This document shows, piece after piece, positions 6,729-11,788 of a stretch of DNA of 11,788 nucleotides. The stretch lies in the NCBI GenBank assembly GCA_002483765.1, contig DLIO01000030.1:2144-13931 (forward strand), in the 5' to 3' direction. Positions within the stretch are counted from its first letter, which is position 1, and every line of letters starts with the position of its first letter. Source of the stretch: Lentisphaeria bacterium UBA7640 (GTDB taxonomy: Bacteria > Verrucomicrobiota > Lentisphaeria > Victivallales > Victivallaceae). The translations under genes were made by a program, and so were the position numbers. Under the pieces are notes generated by a model. It saw only the letters and a program-made list of their open reading frames with translations. It did no database searches and was not told the origin of the DNA.

Positions 6729-6797
6729 AACAATCTATCTTAAGCAGAGTTGTTCTGTAATATTTCAAAAAAGTTAATCGGCAAATCGGGAGAGAAG

Positions 6798-9566
6798 ATG
6801 ATACGAGCTTCGTGGTATAAACTGATTATGCTGTCAGTCTTTTTATTGATACAATCTGTTTACAGCGGCAGCGTAGAGACTGGACGCGACGGCAAAACCA
6901 TTATCAACATCAAGGTGAATGGTCTTCCGGACGCCACCAGCAACGATGCTTACACGCGCTCAGAAGTTGCTGCAGTTAAAGAATTTATTAAAGTTTTCCC
7001 CCAGACTTTTGCCACTAAGTATCGCGATAAATATAAAGCGAATCCAGAGAAATACGGCAACTACAATTGGGATAACGTTGAGATCAGGCTTCATCCGTTC
7101 TCAGGGATTCAGGTTCAAGGTGTTGAAAATGATTTGCTGGCTATTGCCGGAGGAGTCGCGCCTGACGTTCTCTACATTAATTTCCGTAAATCCGATAATT
7201 ATATTCGTAATGGCTTTCTCTATCCGCTGGATGAATTTATCGATGCGCTTCCAGAAAAAGAGAGAAATGAGTTTTTCGGTGAGCGTATCCACGAAAAAGT
7301 TTGGGATGTAATCAAACGCAAAGGGCCTAAAGGCGAAATTCATACTTGGGCATTGCCTTACGGTGGAACACCGCTTGGCAAGGTCTTGATGTTCCGCAAA
7401 GATCTATTTGACCGCAATGGTCTCGCATATCCTGATGTTAACTGGAACTGGGATGATCTTTACCAAGCCTGTAAAAAAATCTCAGATCCAGCCAACGGAA
7501 TTTACGGCATCGGCCTTGGGCGCGGTAAAAGCGAATCATGGTATTGGATAACTTTTCTGTGGTCTGCCGGCGGAGAAGTGATGGAATACAATGCAGAAAA
7601 TGATACTTGGCGATGTGTGTTTGATTCAGAAGCCGGGGTTAAAGCGTTGAATTTTTATACCAGATTATCAGCCGAACGCTGGATTGATGACAATGGCATT
7701 GTTCGTCGCGGATATGCTTACAAAGACGCCCGGGATGCGTCCGCAAAGTGGGTTCGTGGTGAAATTGCGATGCGCGTCGAATACATCAATGAACGCTCCT
7801 TAGCCAGTTTTAATCCCGAAATTAATGGGATCGCGCCAGTGCCGAAAGGCCCGACCGGAATGCGTGGCGCAGAACTTAACAGCCGTATGTACGGAATGTT
7901 TTCTGAGATCGAAAATCCGGTAATTCGTGACGCCGCCTGGGAATATATGTATTACTGGGACACCGATGACGCGGCCAAAGTCCGTACCGATGTTCTGGTT
8001 GAAAATGGCTTGGGCCAATTCGTTTTGCCGAAATATTTGATCAAATTCGGTTATAGTGATATCGTTCGGTTAGCTCCCAAAGGGTGGGATGAAATTTTTA
8101 ACATCGCCATTCATACCGGGAAACCCGAACCTTATGGTAAAAACAGTAATTTTGCTTATGACCAAATGTCCGTACCGTTGCAGATTGTTGAATTAATGGA
8201 ACTAAACGACCGGCTCCCTCCGCCGGAACAACCAGAAGCGCGCAATGCAGTATTACGCGAACAACTGAAAGAAGCCAATACGCGCGCCAATGAATTGATG
8301 ATTGGCGACATTAGTGATGCCGAACAAATTAAGCGTCGAGTCTTAGCGATATTATTTCTTGCCGCAGTTTCTGTAGTATATTTTTTCGTGTTTCGCAAGA
8401 TTTTCCGTATTTTCACTCCACCTGCCAGTGATGGTGTTAATCAACTGCGCTGGGGTTTTCGGAAATATTTTTGGGCCTATGTGCTATTAATTCCCGCGGT
8501 ATTGACGATTTTGATCTGGAGTTATCTGCCGTTGGCGCGCGGTTCTATTATGGCCTTTTACGATTATAAAATTCTTGGTGAATCAATTTTCGTTGGAGTC
8601 GATAACTTTGGTAATCTTTTGATGGATAACATGTGGTGGAGTTCAATTTGGAATGCGATTCGCTACAGTTTATTGGTTATCGCCATGACTTTTTTACCAC
8701 CGATGATTCTCGCGATTTTACTTCAAGAAGTACCGAAAGGAAAACTTATTTTCCGTATGATTTACTATATGCCCGCGGTTATTTCTGGATTAGTAACGAT
8801 GCTGTTGTGGAAACAGTTTTACGAACCCTCGGAATTTGGCGTTTTAAACCGGCTTGTTCTACAAATTCCAGCCATCGGTTTTATCGGTATTGGTATTGTG
8901 ATGCTACTGATCTGTCTAGCGTTTGCCAAACGGCTCTGGTTCTATCAGATGTGGCTTCCCCTGTCGCTATTTGTCATCGCCGGCGTAATTCTGCTGTTTT
9001 CATTCAGCGCGCTGGCACGACCGGTGCTATTTCCTGGTGGTGAAACCTGGACTCAGTCTTTCATGGCGTTTTTTCCGCGACTTTTAAAATGTAACAGCGA
9101 ACCTTATCGCTGGTTGTTCAACCCAAATACTGCGATGATCTCCTGTGTTGTGCCAATGGTTTGGGCTGGAATGGGACCAGGTTGCCTAATCTACTTGGCG
9201 GCTTTAAAAGGGATCCCAGAGGATTACTACGAAGCCGCCGACCTCGACGGCGCGACTTTTATTGATAAAATCCTTTTTGTCGTATTCCCGACTTTGAAGG
9301 CACTTGTTGTCATAAATTTCGTTGGTGTATTTATAACCTCGTGGTATGCGTCGACCGGCAATATTCTGGTCATGACTGGTGGGGACGCAGCGACAAAAAC
9401 CGAAACTGCAGGACTTTTCATTTGGTACAAAGCATTTACTTATCTAGGTTTTGGCCCTGCTACCGCTGCCGCTTGGATGCTGGCATTTATGCTGATCGGA
9501 TTTACGGTTTACCAATTACAGATCCTGTCAAAAGTTGAATTCCGCGCTGGCGGCGCGAAAAAATAG
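6798..9566 (+). CDS. Sugar ABC importer: extracellular binding protein fused to MalF-type permease
   Basis: One 922-aa chain combines a substrate-binding protein and a membrane subunit of a CUT1-type carbohydrate importer. I prefer the ATG at 6798: GGGAG (6788-6792) precedes it, and a signal peptide (residues 1-24, MLSVFLLIQSVYSG) then begins directly. An upstream in-frame TTG at 6750 would put 16 polar residues in front. Residues about 25-470 are an SBP_bac_1 domain (APDVLYINFR 121-130; LYPLDEFID 141-149). A charged linker (472-512) leads to an anchoring helix (about 513-533). The permease core has six helices near 557-578, 620-643, 652-671, 779-800, 831-851 and 887-911, with the ATPase-contact EAA loop YEAADLDGAT (811-820). 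Two further helices (about 688-710 and 718-740) are inserted between core helices 3 and 4. The partner permease follows after 16 nt; no ATPase gene is present. The substrate is unknown. The family is certain; the sugar specificity is inferred. Confidence 0.92.
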   Translation: MIRASWYKLIMLSVFLLIQSVYSGSVETGRDGKTIINIKVNGLPDATSNDAYTRSEVAAVKEFIKVFPQTFATKYRDKYKANPEKYGNYNWDNVEIRLHPFSGIQVQGVENDLLAIAGGVAPDVLYINFRKSDNYIRNGFLYPLDEFIDALPEKERNEFFGERIHEKVWDVIKRKGPKGEIHTWALPYGGTPLGKVLMFRKDLFDRNGLAYPDVNWNWDDLYQACKKISDPANGIYGIGLGRGKSESWYWITFLWSAGGEVMEYNAENDTWRCVFDSEAGVKALNFYTRLSAERWIDDNGIVRRGYAYKDARDASAKWVRGEIAMRVEYINERSLASFNPEINGIAPVPKGPTGMRGAELNSRMYGMFSEIENPVIRDAAWEYMYYWDTDDAAKVRTDVLVENGLGQFVLPKYLIKFGYSDIVRLAPKGWDEIFNIAIHTGKPEPYGKNSNFAYDQMSVPLQIVELMELNDRLPPPEQPEARNAVLREQLKEANTRANELMIGDISDAEQIKRRVLAILFLAAVSVVYFFVFRKIFRIFTPPASDGVNQLRWGFRKYFWAYVLLIPAVLTILIWSYLPLARGSIMAFYDYKILGESIFVGVDNFGNLLMDNMWWSSIWNAIRYSLLVIAMTFLPPMILAILLQEVPKGKLIFRMIYYMPAVISGLVTMLLWKQFYEPSEFGVLNRLVLQIPAIGFIGIGIVMLLICLAFAKRLWFYQMWLPLSLFVIAGVILLFSFSALARPVLFPGGETWTQSFMAFFPRLLKCNSEPYRWLFNPNTAMISCVVPMVWAGMGPGCLIYLAALKGIPEDYYEAADLDGATFIDKILFVVFPTLKALVVINFVGVFITSWYASTGNILVMTGGDAATKTETAGLFIWYKAFTYLGFGPATAAAWMLAFMLIGFTVYQLQILSKVEFRAGGAKK

Positions 9567-9582
9567 GAATGGACGAAGCAAT

Positions 9583-11496
9583 ATGGGCATAATATCCACA
9601 ATCGGCAGACGAAGTCTTAGAGTTCGCGTTCTGATTTTTTCTATTTATCTATTGCTAGCAATCGGCGCATTGTCAATGATTTATCCATTCTGGCTGATGA
9701 TTACTGGCACTTCAAAAAGTGGCGTTGACAATGCCGACATGGCGTTAATTCCCAAATACCTTTACGATGACACTGCGTTATATCGTAAATCAATCGAAGG
9801 TATTTTTAATGAACGTTTACCGGATGCCCAAATGGTCTACGATTTCCCCATTACCGAATTTCGTACGATTGAACCGCCACGGCAGATACGCAAAAACTTG
9901 GTTCGGGATTGGGAACTATTCATTACTGAAAAAGAATACCCTTTCTATTATTTCATGCTCGGATACAGTGAGGTGTCTATATCACGCAATACTTGTCCAG
10001 CAAATTTACGCGCATTCAAGAAAATAATGTATGAACGCTACAATGGCGATATCGATGCTTTGAATGTGGCCTCTGGAACCGACTTTGTGGCATGGCCTAA
10101 CTTTACCATACGTGAATCAACTCATGAAAATCGTCGCCTGATGCCAAATCCACGGATTTCGTTGATGGTTGAATGGTATAAATTTAAAGATGCCAGCCCT
10201 CTTCATGAACGCGTTTACTCCACATCTTCAGGATATTACATTGCGGGCTATTTACAACCGCTGTTCAGCAAAGATATCGCCATTTACAATGCCGCACATA
10301 ACACCAAATATGCTTCCTATGACGAACTCACGTTTTCACGCGTTTATCCGCAAAATAAGACTATGGAAGAACGCAAAGACTGGGAGTTTTTTGTTAGAAA
10401 TATTCTCAATCTACTTTGGGTTCAGGTTGACGCGTCCGCAGTCAATGATTTTCGTTCTTTCTTAAAGGTAAAATATCAAAAAATTGACAACATTAATCTC
10501 GCTTATGGTTCAAAATATAAATCTTTCAGCGAAGTGCCGATGGTGGAACGTGTTCCCTTCTCCGGCGCAATCTTGGCCGACTGGAGTAGTTTTGTACAGG
10601 GTTGGCAAGATCCGATCACCCAAAAAACCTATCAAGCTCCAGTCAAAAGTCTCTCAATTCACAGCATCGAATTCGATTTTCAAAACTATCTACAAGAAAA
10701 ATTTAAGACCCTTGAAAATATTAATAAAGAATACGGTACAAACTTCGCATCCTTTGACAGTATTTCTCCACCACAGTACGAATATCATTACCAAGAAATA
10801 CTTGAAAATAAAACTTTCCTCCGTTTTGAATTTTCCGTGCGTAATTTTATCGCGGTAAATGACTATATTCTGCTGCATGGCCGAGGCCTGATGAATACCG
10901 CTATTTATTGCTTCCTAGCGGTGCTTTGCGCACTGATCGTCAACCCGCTCGCGGCCTACGCGTTAAGTCGTTTCCAGCCACCGTCGGCGTACAAAATATT
11001 GCTGTTTTTAATGTTAACCATGGCCTTTCCACAAATGGTTACCCAAATTCCAAACTTCTTAATGCTCCGCGAACTTGGACTTCTGAACACCTTTGCGGCT
11101 CTTGTTTTGCCAGGACTGGCGAACGGCTACCAAATATTTCTACTGAAAGGTTTTTTCGATTCACTGCCCAAGGAACTTTATGAAAGCGCGATGCTGGACG
11201 GTGCCAGTGAACCCCGCATCTTTTTGCAATTAACCATGAATTTGTCTAAACCGATTTTGGCGGTTGTTGCTCTTCAAGCTTTTACTACGGCATATTCCAA
11301 CTTCATGATGGCCCTACTGATTTGCCAGGATCGCAATATGTGGACGATCATGCCGTGGTTGTATCAGCTACAAATGTCTAGTTGTGAAGGAATTATTTAC
11401 GCATCGCTAATCATGGCCTCAATCCCTACATTCCTAATCTTCATGCTCTGTCAAAATATAATCATGCGCGGCATCGTAGTCCCAGTCGAAAAATAA
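9583..11496 (+). CDS. MalG-type sugar ABC importer permease with ~390-residue repeat-containing extracytoplasmic insertion
   Basis: This is the second membrane subunit of the importer, 637 aa, more than double the usual ~280. The ATG at 9583 follows the previous stop by 16 nt with only a weak GGA (9571-9573) upstream; an in-frame TTG at 9535 would overlap the upstream gene. TM1 is residues about 16-40. The conventional core resumes at about 433 with five helices (about 433-460, 471-490, 502-523, 558-578, 605-627) and the EAA loop LYESAMLDGASEPRIF (532-547). Residues about 43-430, predicted to lie outside the membrane, hold four degenerate repeats. Each starts near an aromatic (W110, W198, W267, W334) and ends in a signature such as NINKEYGTNFASF (379-391), with counterparts ending in residues 171, 246 and 315. 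These resemble the segment Y-x-x-I-x-x-L-N-x-x-(W/Y)-G-T of GH42-like glycosidases, but no catalytic centre is evident. The reading frame is intact throughout. Confidence 0.9.
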   Translation: MGIISTIGRRSLRVRVLIFSIYLLLAIGALSMIYPFWLMITGTSKSGVDNADMALIPKYLYDDTALYRKSIEGIFNERLPDAQMVYDFPITEFRTIEPPRQIRKNLVRDWELFITEKEYPFYYFMLGYSEVSISRNTCPANLRAFKKIMYERYNGDIDALNVASGTDFVAWPNFTIRESTHENRRLMPNPRISLMVEWYKFKDASPLHERVYSTSSGYYIAGYLQPLFSKDIAIYNAAHNTKYASYDELTFSRVYPQNKTMEERKDWEFFVRNILNLLWVQVDASAVNDFRSFLKVKYQKIDNINLAYGSKYKSFSEVPMVERVPFSGAILADWSSFVQGWQDPITQKTYQAPVKSLSIHSIEFDFQNYLQEKFKTLENINKEYGTNFASFDSISPPQYEYHYQEILENKTFLRFEFSVRNFIAVNDYILLHGRGLMNTAIYCFLAVLCALIVNPLAAYALSRFQPPSAYKILLFLMLTMAFPQMVTQIPNFLMLRELGLLNTFAALVLPGLANGYQIFLLKGFFDSLPKELYESAMLDGASEPRIFLQLTMNLSKPILAVVALQAFTTAYSNFMMALLICQDRNMWTIMPWLYQLQMSSCEGIIYASLIMASIPTFLIFMLCQNIIMRGIVVPVEK

Positions 11497-11526
11497 GAGA
11501 TTTGGAGTTATAGCAGAAATATGAGC

Positions 11527-11556
11527 TTGAAAAAGCAAAAAGAGAGAGCATATTAC
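11527..11556 (+). promoter_or_regulatory. Candidate promoter for tRNA-Thr
   Basis: TTGAAA (11527-11532) and TATTAC (11551-11556) are separated by 18 bp and would start transcription about 10 nt before the mature tRNA. No terminator separates the importer operon from the tRNA, so read-through is also possible. Confidence 0.4.
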
Positions 11557-11573
11557 ATTTCCATTTTAAATAG

Positions 11574-11648
<75 letters not shown>

Positions 11649-11715
11649 TATCTCACCAAATCCCAAAACATTTAGCGCAATTTTGATTCATTCCCAATCT
11701 CTAATTCGTGCTATA

Positions 11716-11746
11716 AATTAGCGCGCGCATTATGCGCGCGTGAATT
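11716..11746 (+). repeat. Palindromic GC-alternating repeat, copy C (most complete)
   Basis: AATT arms (11716-11719 and 11743-11746) flank GCGCGCGCA-TTA-TGCGCGCG. Eight pairs, one of them G-T, sit around a 3-nt loop, then one mismatch and four more pairs. Both GC arms are alternating purine-pyrimidine. An extra AATTCGTG at 11703-11710 looks like the arm end of a second, degraded unit. The element follows tRNA-Thr and lies in no gene. The remaining bases up to 11788 show nothing else I can identify. Confidence 0.85.
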
Positions 11747-11788
11747 AAGAACGGAAGTTACAAACTATTTACGTTACGGGCGTATTTC

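Larger units (their letters stand above)
6492..6797 (+). other. Intergenic region between asd and the importer operon
   Basis: This 306-bp gap contains, in order, a bulged hairpin, a strong intrinsic terminator, palindromic repeat copy B and a candidate promoter for the importer. I see no credible small gene; short open frames across it lack a ribosome site and cross the terminator. Confidence 0.75.

Noticed and set aside
6555..6743. 62-codon plus-strand open frame in the asd-importer gap
   Set aside because: It starts within the asd terminator region, runs across the terminator hairpin and the palindromic repeat, has no ribosome site and no recognisable protein features.
6750..6797. TTG start giving 16 extra residues on the binding protein-permease fusion
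   Set aside because: The ATG at 6798 has GGGAG in front and begins directly with a signal peptide; the TTG has no ribosome site and would bury the signal peptide behind a polar stretch.
9535..9582. TTG start for the second permease overlapping the upstream gene by 32 bases
   Set aside because: The ATG at 9583 places a basic cytoplasmic N-terminus directly before TM1, as usual for the family; the extra residues are low-complexity and encoded inside the upstream gene's end.
9569..9592. Seven-codon frame (MDEAIWA) across the junction of the two importer genes
   Set aside because: Too short to support as a gene; at most it could affect translational coupling, and nothing in the sequence shows that.
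9767..10858. Several plus-strand open frames of 86-124 codons inside the enlarged permease
   Set aside because: They are out-of-frame shadows; the main frame is continuous from TM1 to the last helix and shows internal protein repeats, so there is no sign of a frameshift or separate genes.

Overview
This 11.8-kb window looks like ordinary chromosome from a Gram-negative-type bacterium of moderate GC content. The gene set is a PPi-type phosphofructokinase, HPr plus enzyme I, a secreted FG-GAP/ASPIC protein, and a sugar ABC importer whose binding protein is fused to a permease. Together with a very enlarged second permease, this best suggests the PVC group (Lentisphaerota/Victivallales or Kiritimatiellota-like). 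That placement is inferred from architecture only; there is no rRNA or other phylogenetic marker here.

Layout. Positions 1-1371 hold half of a GC-rich palindromic repeat, a hairpin and the minus-strand pfp gene. A 346-bp divergent regulatory region (1372-1717) follows. The plus-strand ptsH-ptsI operon occupies 1718-3796. It meets tail to tail, with 5 bp between stop codons, a minus-strand secreted beta-propeller gene (3802-5271). A second divergent promoter region (5272-5486) leads to plus-strand asd (5487-6491), which ends in a bulged hairpin and then a strong intrinsic terminator. After the second palindromic repeat copy comes a two-gene importer operon (6798-9566 and 9583-11496), then tRNA-Thr(UGU) at 11574-11648 and a third repeat copy at 11716-11746.

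How the genes fit together. pfp and ptsHI are both central to carbon flow: PPi-dependent phosphorylation of fructose 6-phosphate, and the PEP-driven phosphorelay. They share one control region. No PTS permease (EII) is present, so HPr/EI may serve distant EIIs or regulation; HPr keeps both His20 and the regulatory Ser51. The importer supplies sugar but lacks an ATPase subunit here, so it presumably borrows one encoded elsewhere.

Most unusual content. (1) The MalG-like permease carries about 390 extracytoplasmic residues between TM1 and TM2, built from four degenerate repeats with a recurring helix-N-x-x-(Y)G(T/S)-x-(F/Y) signature; its partner is a binding protein-MalF fusion with an extra transmembrane hairpin. 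(2) A family of intergenic palindromes built on alternating GC appears three times, with one copy inverted relative to the other two. These are the two best candidates for something undescribed.
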